Below are positions 26,217 through 34,175 of a stretch of DNA of 64,000 bases, one piece after another (the first letter of the stretch is position 1; every line of letters begins with the position of its first letter). Origin of the DNA: JAJXSS01 sp964547135 (lineage in GTDB: Bacteria; Planctomycetota; Phycisphaerae; Phycisphaerales; Phycisphaeraceae); contig CAZJMK010000004.1 in the NCBI GenBank assembly GCA_964547135.1, forward strand, positions 1 through 64,000, read 5' to 3'. Made by a program: the position numbers and the translations under genes. The notes under the pieces were generated by a model. The model saw nothing but the letters and a program-made list of their open reading frames with translations. It had not been told where the DNA came from and searched no databases.

Positions 26217-27257
26217 ATGCCGATGAGTCAAACCACGAGGCATGATCCGTCCGACACCGCAAGGTCTTGTCCCCCGACGGTTGCCGGTCAGGGCATGCCG
26301 GTGAACGATGCTTCCGGGCATGATGTTGCACCGGTAGCAGACCTGCCTTTGCCGGAGGAACCGGCGGACTATCAGGCGTTCTGGCGTCAGACCTGGCAGG
26401 CGGCGCAGACGATCGAACTTGACCCGTTGATGCATGAGGACCCAAAGTGGAGTCGTTCAGCCAAAGACAAGGGACAAGCGGTTCTGCGCGTAAGCTTTCA
26501 ATCATGGGAGCAGCGGCGGATTGATGCTTTCGTGGTGTTGCCCTTGGGACAGGATGTGAAAGAGGCATGGGTGGTGGGTCATGGTTACAGTGGACGGTAT
26601 GAGCCGGACGAGTGTTGGTACGCACCGGGACGGGCGCTGGTTTTTCCTTGTTGTCGGGGTTTGGGGTTGAGTGCCGGCGACGATATCCCCGGCCCTGACA
26701 AGGGTCACAGTATTCATGGGATTGGGAGCCGTGAGACGTATGTGCAGCGCGGGTGCGTGGTGGATACCTGGCTGGCGGCAACCCTTCTGCTCAACCTGGT
26801 GCCTGCGGCGGCTTCCGGTCTTTACTATGTCGGCAGCAGCTTCGGCGGCGGCATCGGTGCCATGGCCCTGGCCTGGGATCATCGTTATCAACGAGCCGCA
26901 TGGCGCTTGCCAAGCTATGGTCACCATCCGCTTCGGTTGCGAACGCCATGTACCGGCAGCGGGGAATGGGTGCGACGAGCCTATGAAGCCGACGCACAAG
27001 TCGCACGAACTTTGAGTTACTACGATGCGGCGGTGGCCGCGCGGCGGTGCTGGTTGCCGGTACTGGTGGCGGTGGCGCAAAGCGATCCAGCGGTTCCACC
27101 GGCGGGACAGCAAGCGGTTTACCAGGCGCTGCCTGGGGTGAAAAAACACTTGCCACTGTCCGCCGGGCATCAAAGACATCCGCTGGAGGCCCGTGAGAAT
27201 CAGTTGTGGCATGATACGGTTGAATCGTGGTTCTGTTCGACGGCACAAGGAGATTGA
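26217..27257 (+). CDS. Acetyl-xylan-esterase-like alpha/beta hydrolase
   Basis: This 346-residue alpha/beta hydrolase is related to the acetyl xylan esterase (AXE1/CE7-type) group. Residues 45-65 (PADYQAFWRQTWQAAQ) match the entry helix of that family. Ser208 in GSSFGGG is the nucleophile, Asp in AQSDPAVPP and His in SAGHQRHP complete a plausible triad. The usual RGQG segment is altered to CCRGLGLSAGDD. It has no signal peptide, unlike its neighbours, so it may deacetylate imported oligosaccharides. ATG codons at the first and third positions are both possible. Confidence 0.75.
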   Translation: MPMSQTTRHDPSDTARSCPPTVAGQGMPVNDASGHDVAPVADLPLPEEPADYQAFWRQTWQAAQTIELDPLMHEDPKWSRSAKDKGQAVLRVSFQSWEQRRIDAFVVLPLGQDVKEAWVVGHGYSGRYEPDECWYAPGRALVFPCCRGLGLSAGDDIPGPDKGHSIHGIGSRETYVQRGCVVDTWLAATLLLNLVPAAASGLYYVGSSFGGGIGAMALAWDHRYQRAAWRLPSYGHHPLRLRTPCTGSGEWVRRAYEADAQVARTLSYYDAAVAARRCWLPVLVAVAQSDPAVPPAGQQAVYQALPGVKKHLPLSAGHQRHPLEARENQLWHDTVESWFCSTAQGD

Positions 27258-27259
27258 AT

Positions 27260-28765
27260 TTGGCAGACATCAGCAGAAGAGCATGGCTGCAATCCATGGG
27301 TTTGCTTGCCGCCGGGCTGGCTTTTCATGGAGGGACCCAGCGCAGGGCATGGGGAGAAAACCAGGCACGTCGTCCGAATGTGCTTTTCATCGCGGTGGAC
27401 GATCTGCGCCCTCAACTGGGCTGTTACGGGCATCGACAGATGATCAGTCCCAACATTGATGCCTTGGCATCCAGCGGGGCATTGTTGGCACGAGCCTATT
27501 GCCAGGTGCCGGTGTGCGGAGCTTCACGGGCTTCACTGCTATCGGGTTTACGGCCGACCGGTACACGCTTCATCGGATTCGACGCCCGTAAGGATGTGGA
27601 TGCCCCGCAGGCGGTTTCGCTGCCGGCCTGGTTTAAACAGCAGGGCTACACCACGGTGCAACTGGGCAAAATCTATCATCATGCCGACGATGATGCGTCC
27701 GCTTGGTCAACTCAGGTGCCCACCAGGGTGAACTGGTTGCGTGATTATCATGACCCGGCTCACGTGCAATTGATTGCCGAATTGGAAGCTCGCGCCGGCG
27801 AGCAACCCCGGCAGGTGCGTGGGCCTGCGTTCGATGCCGGGGACGCCCCCATCGATCAATACATGGACGGCCGGGTGCTGGCGGATGCACAGGGCCACTT
27901 GCGCCATCTGTCTGATCAAACCGCTCCCTTTTTTCTCGCGGTGGGATTTCACAAACCACATCTGCCCTTCAACTGCCCCAAACGGTTCTGGGATTTATAT
28001 GATCGTGAACAGATCAATCTGGCGGACAACCCCTTCCGTCCGCAAGGCGCACCCGATGCGGCGCTGCACAACTGGAGCGAACTGCGCTCCTACCATGGCA
28101 TTCCCGCCAAGGGACCGCTCGATGATGACATCGCCCGCACCCTGATTCATGGCTACTATGCCTGCACCAGTTTCACCGATCACCTCATTGGCGAATTGCT
28201 GCGCACGTTGGAACAAACCGGACAGCGCGACAATACCCTCATTTGCCTGTGGGGCGATCACGGCTGGAATCTGGGTGAACACGGCCTGTGGTGCAAGCAC
28301 GCTAACTTTGAAACATCCTTACATTCACCTCTGATCATCGCGGGGCCGGGTATTAAACCCGCAACCAAAGTACATGGGCTGTGCGAGTTCATCGATATAT
28401 ACCCAACACTGTGCAAACTATCCGGCACAGAATCCCCTGATCATCTTCATGGACAGGCACTCTTGACAGCTATCGAAGCGCCGAAACAGGCATTCAAGCA
28501 GGCTGTATATAGTCGATACTATCGTGGAGAATCGGTCAAGACAGATCGTTATCGATACACTTTATGGTATTCAAAGGATCGTACAATCCGTGACGAGATG
28601 CTCTATGATCATCACGCAGACCCCGGCGAAAACATCAACGTGGCCTATCATGCCGGTTATCAGGAAATTCGCCGTCAACACTGCGAACTGCTGGAAGAAC
28701 ATATTCGGTTACGAGACAAGCATGCTCAGCAGCCCGTGGCGAAAGTCGGTACGGCTGTCGGGTGA
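27260..28765 (+). CDS. Type I sulfatase, Tat-exported, iduronate-2-sulfatase-like
   Basis: This 501-residue sulfatase starts at a TTG with AAGGAG six bases before; the preceding gene stops just upstream. Residues 5-30 hold a twin-arginine signal (SRRAWLQSMGLLAAGLAF). The metal-binding N-terminus reads RRPNVLFIAVDDLRPQLG. Cys86 in CGASR is the residue converted to formylglycine. FHKPHLPFNCPKRFW and WGDHGWNLGEHGLWCKHANFE carry further active-site residues. The overall layout resembles iduronate-2-sulfatase-type (S1_7) enzymes. It would remove sulfate esters from the polysaccharide degraded by the neighbouring genes. Confidence 0.92.
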   Translation: MADISRRAWLQSMGLLAAGLAFHGGTQRRAWGENQARRPNVLFIAVDDLRPQLGCYGHRQMISPNIDALASSGALLARAYCQVPVCGASRASLLSGLRPTGTRFIGFDARKDVDAPQAVSLPAWFKQQGYTTVQLGKIYHHADDDASAWSTQVPTRVNWLRDYHDPAHVQLIAELEARAGEQPRQVRGPAFDAGDAPIDQYMDGRVLADAQGHLRHLSDQTAPFFLAVGFHKPHLPFNCPKRFWDLYDREQINLADNPFRPQGAPDAALHNWSELRSYHGIPAKGPLDDDIARTLIHGYYACTSFTDHLIGELLRTLEQTGQRDNTLICLWGDHGWNLGEHGLWCKHANFETSLHSPLIIAGPGIKPATKVHGLCEFIDIYPTLCKLSGTESPDHLHGQALLTAIEAPKQAFKQAVYSRYYRGESVKTDRYRYTLWYSKDRTIRDEMLYDHHADPGENINVAYHAGYQEIRRQHCELLEEHIRLRDKHAQQPVAKVGTAVG

Positions 28766-28884
28766 CGGATGCTTTTTTGCAAGTGGTGAGCGATGCAGGG
28801 GCTGATCCTAGGCCGAACGCTGTGCATCGACACCACCAAACCGGCGACCAAAAGCAGGTGTGGGTATGCACACTCGGCCACTTC

Positions 28885-28938
28885 TTCACATACCAAGCCC
28901 TCGGGTTACCAGCCTCGTTCTTGGCTTGGACCACTTGT
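28885..28938. repeat. R11 plus R1 fragment
   Basis: CCAAGCCCTCG ... CTCGTTCTTGGCTTGG followed by ACCACTTG, located between convergent genes. Confidence 0.6.
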
Positions 28939-29958
28939 TTACGCCTTCACTTCGTAGGTTTCGCCGGAGTTGAGCAGGGCGTCGATGGTTCCCTCGCCGC
29001 GGGCAGACTTGGCGTCGGCCACCTGTTTTTCCAGCAACTCTTCATACGAGTTGTCATTGATGTCGTAGAACACACCCATGGGTTCGGGGAACTCCGGGTG
29101 ACTCATGCGTGACAAAAGGAACGCAATGTTTTCGTCCTGCTCATCGTGGAACAAAAGGTCATCGGGTTGCACACCATCCGAGCCGCCGACTTTGACGACT
29201 TCGGGTTTGTGATTGCGGAGAATGATGCCCTTGTCACGGTTTTTGCCGAAAATCATGGGCTTGCCGTGTTCAAGGTACAAAATGTGTTCTTCCTTGGTGT
29301 CCTTGTCGGTGGCGTATTCGAAAGCCATGTGATTGAAGACGTTGCAGTCCTGGTAAATTTCAACGAACGCAGCGCCCTTGTGCTTGGCGGCTCGTTCAAG
29401 CGTGCCCAGCAGGTTGCGATCGACATCGATGGCACGGGCCACGAAACTGGCCTCGGCTGCCAGCGCGATCGACAGGGCCGATATCGGCAGTTCAATCGTG
29501 CCCATCGGGCTGGACTTGGTCTTTTTCCCGTGCTCGCTGGTGGGTGAAAACTGGCCCTTGGTCAAACCGTAAATGCGGTTGTTGAACAGAAGGATTTTCA
29601 CGCCGACGTTGCGGCGCAGGGTGTGCAGCAGGTGATTGCCGCCGATGGACAGTCCGTCGCCGTCGCCGGTGACGATCCAAACGTCCAACTCGGGGTTGGC
29701 GATTTTGATGCCCGATGCGATGGCGGGGGCGCGCCCGTGAATGCTGTGAAACCCGTAGGTGTTCATGTAATAGGGAAATCGGCTGGAGCAACCGATGCCC
29801 GAAACGAACACAGTGTTTTCGCGTTTGGCCTTGAGGTTGGCCATGAGCTTGCGGACCTGATTAAGGATGGCGTAATCCCCGCAACCGGGACACCAGCGCA
29901 CATCCTGATCGGAGGCAAAATCCTTGGCGGTCAGCACAGGCAGATTGGCGGCTGTCAT
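28939..29958 (-). CDS. korB: 2-oxoacid:ferredoxin oxidoreductase, beta subunit
   Basis: The 339-residue thiamine-diphosphate-binding subunit of a 2-oxoglutarate-type ferredoxin oxidoreductase. WCPGCGDYAILNQV (residues 22-35) and GIGCSSRFPYYMNTYGFHSIHGRAPAIASG are the cofactor-pocket blocks. GDGDGLSIGGNHLLHTLRRN (about 97-116) is the TPP/magnesium motif and is followed by FNNRIYGLTKGQFSPTS. It oxidatively decarboxylates a 2-oxoacid to acyl-CoA with reduction of ferredoxin. It follows msrB by ten bases and pairs with korA further upstream. Confidence 0.95.
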   Translation of the reverse strand: MTAANLPVLTAKDFASDQDVRWCPGCGDYAILNQVRKLMANLKAKRENTVFVSGIGCSSRFPYYMNTYGFHSIHGRAPAIASGIKIANPELDVWIVTGDGDGLSIGGNHLLHTLRRNVGVKILLFNNRIYGLTKGQFSPTSEHGKKTKSSPMGTIELPISALSIALAAEASFVARAIDVDRNLLGTLERAAKHKGAAFVEIYQDCNVFNHMAFEYATDKDTKEEHILYLEHGKPMIFGKNRDKGIILRNHKPEVVKVGGSDGVQPDDLLFHDEQDENIAFLLSRMSHPEFPEPMGVFYDINDNSYEELLEKQVADAKSARGEGTIDALLNSGETYEVKA

Positions 29959-29968
29959 GGGTTATTTC

Positions 29969-30673
29969 TCACTGGGGCAAAGGGTTCACAGGGTTGTTGT
30001 TTTTCACGGGCGTAATAGTTTGCTGCAATTGATACGCAAGCGGGACGATTTCGGTTTGCGGCACAAACTTCATTGCAGCGGAATTGAGGCAGTAACGCAG
30101 ACCGGTCGGTCGCGGGCCGTCTTCGAACACGTGGCCGAGGTGGGCATCGCAACGGGCACAAAGTATTTCCGTGCGCACCATGCCGTAGCTGGTGTCCAGG
30201 TGGGTGATCACGTTTTCCGTGGCAACGGGTTGAAAAAAACTGGGCCAACCGGTGCCGGAGTTGAACTTGGCCTGCGATGAAAACAGGGGCAGGTCGCAGC
30301 AGATGCACAGGTAAAAGCCGGGCTGCTTGTTGTCGTGCAGCAGGCCGCAGAAGGCAGGTTCGGTGCCCTTGCCCCGGGCGATGCGATATTGTTCATCGTT
30401 AAGCTGAGCACGCCACTGGGCATCGGTTTTCACCACCTTGGGCGTGGTGATCGGTGCGGTGGGTTGCCCCTGTTCATCGAGCAAACGAATCGTCACCGAC
30501 AGAGTGGCAGCGGCAGCGTCGGCAGGCGCATCACCGGCAGCAGCCTGGGCGGGGTTGGTGGTTGAAGTTTTGGGGTTAGGTGTTGCCATGTTCGATTGCC
30601 CCGGCAGTTGCTCCGAACAACCCGCCGCCAGCAAAGTCATCAAAAGCAAAAATCGTGTCATCCGATGCGTCAT
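29969..30673 (-). CDS. msrB: Peptide-methionine (R)-S-oxide reductase, lipoprotein
   Basis: This 234-residue protein begins with a lipoprotein signal (MTRFLLLMTLLAAGC). After an alanine-rich linker comes a full MsrB domain: CICC and CARC are the two zinc-binding Cys pairs, FNSGTGWPSFFQP and DAHLGHVFEDGP are core motifs, and RYCLNSAAMKF holds the catalytic Cys. It would repair methionine-R-sulfoxide in envelope proteins. Its place between korA and korB is odd. The start is chosen at the ATG opening the signal; no clear Shine-Dalgarno sequence precedes it. Confidence 0.9.
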   Translation of the reverse strand: MTHRMTRFLLLMTLLAAGCSEQLPGQSNMATPNPKTSTTNPAQAAAGDAPADAAAATLSVTIRLLDEQGQPTAPITTPKVVKTDAQWRAQLNDEQYRIARGKGTEPAFCGLLHDNKQPGFYLCICCDLPLFSSQAKFNSGTGWPSFFQPVATENVITHLDTSYGMVRTEILCARCDAHLGHVFEDGPRPTGLRYCLNSAAMKFVPQTEIVPLAYQLQQTITPVKNNNPVNPLPQ

Positions 30674-30784
30674 GTTGCAGCCATGGTTGTTGATACGCGA
30701 TGCGTCGGCGCTGTCGTCAACATCATGTTTTGTAACCACTCGCAGATGCCTTTGAACCGGTCTGCAAATGGTTTACTCGTCAGA

Positions 30785-30889
30785 TACCCAAGTCCTCATC
30801 GCCAAGGCGATTCGTCCTTGGCTTGGTTTTATAAATTCGAAATCCGAAATTCGAAATTCGATATTTTTGTGCCACTTGACCACTTCTTT
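30785..30889. repeat. R11-R2-R1 composite repeat
   Basis: The R11 hairpin (CCAAGTCCTCATCG ... CGTCCTTGGCTTGG), an R2 run (AAATTCGAAATCCGAAATTC) and R1 units (CCACTTGACCACTTC) follow in this order between msrB and korA. The carB inserts are built from the R1 and R2 modules. Confidence 0.75.
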
Positions 30890-30891
30890 AT

Positions 30892-32883
30892 TCACCCTTC
30901 CGCCTCAGCGGTTTGCGGGGTATTTGACACGCCGACCACCGTCGTGGCCAAAGTGGGCTGTTCGGGTTTGACCGTGCCGTTGTGCGGAGTGAGTGATTGT
31001 GCATCGCCCCATTGCCCGCTGAGCATCACGCCGATGGCCTGTTCGATTTCTTCCACAAGGAACGGCTTGCCGTACACCTTGTTAAGGCCACGCGCATCGA
31101 CCAAATATTTCGCACGAATGAGCGCACGCAACTGCCCGGTGTTGAGTTCGGGGATGAGCACTTTCTTGTAACGCTTGAGCAGGTCGCCCAGGTTTTTGGG
31201 GAACGGGTTCAAATATCGCAGGTGGGCTGCTGACACGCTATGCCCCTGTTTGCGGGCACGGTCCACGGCTGTCACAATCGACCCATACGTGCCGCCCCAA
31301 CCCAGCACCAGCAATTCACCGCTGGGGTCACCCAATGGTTCAATCGCCGGCAGCGTGTCGGCCACCTTTTCCACCTTCATCCGACGCAGGTCGGTCATGA
31401 TCTGATGGTTGGCCGGGTCGTAACTGACGTTGCCGGTGATGTGGGCTTTTTCCAATCCGCCGATGCGATGTTCCAAGCCGGGCGTGCCGGGCATGGCCCA
31501 GGGTCGCGCCAGGTTTTCATCACGGCTGTAGGGCTTGTAAGTGGCCGGGTCGCTGGCATTTTTCACGGTGATTTTTTCAAATGAATCAGCCGAGGGAACG
31601 CGCCAGGGTTCCGCACCGTTGGCCAGGTAACCGTCCGACAGAATCATCACCGGCAGCATGTACTGTAGCGCAATACGGGCTGCTTCCAATGTGATGTCAA
31701 AACAGTCCGACGGCGACTGCGGCGCAACAATCACCATCGGCGAATCACCATTGCGCCCGTACATCGCCTGAAGCAGGTCCGACTGCTCGGTCTTGGTGGG
31801 CAAGCCCGTCGAAGGCCCGCCACGTTGCACATCAATGATCAACACCGGCAGTTCGGTGATGATCGCCAGGTTCATCGCTTCGCTCTTCAAACAAACGCCC
31901 GGGCCTGATGTGCCCGTCACGCCCAACTGCCCGGCAAACGATGCGCCGATGGCCGAGCACATGGCGGCGATTTCGTCCTCGGCCTGAAACGTTTTGACGC
32001 CGTAGTTGCGCATGGCCGACAGGTAATGCAGAATGTCACTGGCCGGGGTGATGGGGTAACTGCAATAAACCAGTTGCTTATTGGCCAGTTTGGACGCGAC
32101 GATCAGGGCCATGGCTGCGGCTTCATTGCCGGTGACTTTGCGATATTTGCCCGGTGCGACCTGGGCCTTGGCGACGTGATATTTGCCGCTGAAAATTTCC
32201 GCGGTTTCGCCGAAGTGGTAGCCGGCTTTGAGGGCGTTGACGTTGGCGGCTGCCACCTGCGGCAGCTTTTTCTTTTTGCCAAAATAATCTTCGAGGTAGC
32301 CGACGGTCACGTCCAACGGCCTGTCGTACAGCCAGTAAATCAAACCCAGCGCGTACATGTTTTTGCAGCGATCAATTTCCTTGGCGGACAAACCTGATGA
32401 TGCCAGTGCTTCATCGTTTTGCTGGGTGATAGGTACGCGGTAAATTTTGAAACGCTGGGTGTACTTTTCATCTTCCAGCGGGTGATACCCATCGGGGTAG
32501 CCGGCTTTGCGCAGGTTGATTTTGGTGAACTCAGATTCGTTGACGACGACGATGCCGCCGACCTCGACATCTTCGATGTGGGCCTTGAACGCAGCCGGGT
32601 TCATGGCGATCAGGGCATGTACCTTGTCGCCGGGGGTGAACACATCATTGTCAGCGAAGTTGATTTGAAACGCTGACACGCCAGCCACCGTGCCGGCCGG
32701 GGCGCGAATTTCTGCGGGGAAGTCGGGCAGTGTGGCCACATCGTTGCCGTACACTGCCGAGGTGTCGGTGAACTGCGTGCCGGCCAGTTGCATGCCGTCG
32801 CCCGAATCGCCGGCGAAGCGGACCACTGCGGCGTGAACTTCCTTGATTTTGCCGTTGCCCGATGGATTGATGCCGACAGCCAT
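30892..32883 (-). CDS. korA: 2-oxoacid:acceptor oxidoreductase, fused gamma-alpha subunit
   Basis: A 663-residue fusion. The N-terminal gamma domain (residues 1-200) has AAVVRFAGDSGDGMQLAG and PAEIRAPAGTVAGVSAFQ. The alpha pyrimidine-binding domain starts about residue 210 (GNEAAAMALIVASKLANKQLV, YCSYPITPASDILHYLS, FQAEDEIAAMCSAIGASFAG, TGTSGPGVCLKSEAMN). The C-terminal domain (VLGWGGTYGSIVTAVDRAR) binds CoA. With KorB it forms the ferredoxin-dependent 2-oxoglutarate or related oxidoreductase. I chose the ATG after GGGAG, 19 codons inside the longest frame. Confidence 0.93.
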   Translation of the reverse strand: MAVGINPSGNGKIKEVHAAVVRFAGDSGDGMQLAGTQFTDTSAVYGNDVATLPDFPAEIRAPAGTVAGVSAFQINFADNDVFTPGDKVHALIAMNPAAFKAHIEDVEVGGIVVVNESEFTKINLRKAGYPDGYHPLEDEKYTQRFKIYRVPITQQNDEALASSGLSAKEIDRCKNMYALGLIYWLYDRPLDVTVGYLEDYFGKKKKLPQVAAANVNALKAGYHFGETAEIFSGKYHVAKAQVAPGKYRKVTGNEAAAMALIVASKLANKQLVYCSYPITPASDILHYLSAMRNYGVKTFQAEDEIAAMCSAIGASFAGQLGVTGTSGPGVCLKSEAMNLAIITELPVLIIDVQRGGPSTGLPTKTEQSDLLQAMYGRNGDSPMVIVAPQSPSDCFDITLEAARIALQYMLPVMILSDGYLANGAEPWRVPSADSFEKITVKNASDPATYKPYSRDENLARPWAMPGTPGLEHRIGGLEKAHITGNVSYDPANHQIMTDLRRMKVEKVADTLPAIEPLGDPSGELLVLGWGGTYGSIVTAVDRARKQGHSVSAAHLRYLNPFPKNLGDLLKRYKKVLIPELNTGQLRALIRAKYLVDARGLNKVYGKPFLVEEIEQAIGVMLSGQWGDAQSLTPHNGTVKPEQPTLATTVVGVSNTPQTAEAEG

Positions 32884-33168
32884 GACAAAAGGCTCCCGTT
32901 TTTGTTCGACCGTTGAAGGTTGCTTACGTGAACCGATCACGAACCAACCGGCTCTGCAATGATCATTGACCTATATCATCGGCAATACCGGTAGTGATAG
33001 CTTGACCGTCGAGTTGCACCTCGACGAATCAGATGACAATAGGCGGGTAAACAGGTGCGTTCCAGTCTGACGACAGCATTGAATGTCATGTCATTCTTAC
33101 TTAATATTGCACCTATTGTTTTGACCCAAATCATTGACAAGTTTTTTCGTAACACAAGGTCGTGTCGC

Positions 33169-33969
33169 ATGTATCTCATGTACGTCGATGAAAGTGGTGA
33201 TTGCGGCATGCTTACCGAAGGTTCTCCATCACGCTTTTTTTGCCTCAGCGGGTTAGTGGTCCATGAATTACGTTGGAAAGACACGCTTGCTGAATTGGCT
33301 GCATTTCGTCATCGTCTTTATGTACGGTACAAAGTCAATATTGAAGATGAACTGCATGCTGCTAATATGGTGAACAAGCCATCCAAGTTAGCCAAATCAT
33401 TGCAATCGCTGGCAAAGCATGAACGTTTGGCGATCATTCGCCAGTTGGCCGATTGCCTAGCTCGATTGGACGACATCAACCTGATCAGTGTGGTGGTTGA
33501 TAAAAAATCGGGTCACGCAACCAACAAGGATGATGTGTTTCGCTGGGCGTGGTCGGCTCTGTTCCAACGATTTGAAAACACAATTCGACATCAGAACTTC
33601 CCCGGCCCCAAAAACGCCGATGATAGGGGTATCATTTTCCCAGATCGTACCGACAGTCAAAAACTAAAGCGATATCTTCACTCTCTGAGATTGACCAACC
33701 CCTTGAAAGTACGACAACGCTCTGGTGCTTTCACCTATAAGGATGAACCGATACGTCTGATTGTTGAGGATGCGATCATGCGTGACTCTCGCGAGTCGTA
33801 CCTGTTGCAGGCTGCTGATTGTGCTGCATTTCTTTTGAAACAAAGCATCGAACCCAGCAGTTATATGAAAAAACATGGTGGTAGTGCTTACTTTAAACGT
33901 ATGGAACCTGTACTCTGCAAACGAGCCTCCGACAGAGATCCACTCGGCCTTGGAGTGGTGCGACTTTGA
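33169..33969 (+). CDS. DUF3800 domain-containing protein
   Basis: This 266-residue protein opens with MYVDESGDCG, the diagnostic Asp-Glu-Ser-Gly-Asp motif of DUF3800, a predicted RNase-H-like fold. Other supporting segments are DELHAANM and, near the C-terminus, LLQAADCAAFLLKQ, where the Ala-Asp pair is conserved in the family. Its function is unknown; homologues are frequent in mobile or defence islands. Codons here look richer in A and T than the neighbours, and no functional partner is adjacent, so acquisition by transfer is plausible. AAGG precedes the chosen ATG. Confidence 0.8.
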   Translation: MYLMYVDESGDCGMLTEGSPSRFFCLSGLVVHELRWKDTLAELAAFRHRLYVRYKVNIEDELHAANMVNKPSKLAKSLQSLAKHERLAIIRQLADCLARLDDINLISVVVDKKSGHATNKDDVFRWAWSALFQRFENTIRHQNFPGPKNADDRGIIFPDRTDSQKLKRYLHSLRLTNPLKVRQRSGAFTYKDEPIRLIVEDAIMRDSRESYLLQAADCAAFLLKQSIEPSSYMKKHGGSAYFKRMEPVLCKRASDRDPLGLGVVRL

Positions 33970-33979
33970 TTTGGCGCAT

Positions 33980-34002
33980 AAAAAGGGGCCCTTGCGGGCC
34001 CT
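33980..34002 (-). terminator. Strong intrinsic terminator (minus strand)
   Basis: Read on the minus strand, GGGCCC-GCAA-GGGCCC, a six-base-pair stem (seven to eight with flanks) with a GNRA loop, is followed by five T. On the plus strand it has no T-run, so it should end a leftward transcript. Confidence 0.7.
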
Positions 34003-34135
34003 GGGGGATCTTACTACCCGGATAGCCCGAGTTTCAGATCCACATTAACCATACATCGGCATGATCGATCAGGCAAGTGAAGTGATTGATTTATTAATTC
34101 GTTGATCCAGATCATTTCCTCCCCGCCTTATCCGG
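33980..34135 (-). ncRNA. Candidate structured small RNA
   Basis: No protein gene on the minus strand explains the terminator. Just 5' of it (34006-34041) a stem GGATCT/AGATCC encloses a second stem CTCGG/CCGGG. A weak promoter (GGGACA, 18 bases, TATACC) lies near 34135-34160. A transcript of about 150 nt would face the resB gene. I do not recognise a known RNA class. Confidence 0.35.
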
Positions 34136-34175
34136 TATAAACTTCATTCCATCCCATTGTCCCCAGGGTTGAATC

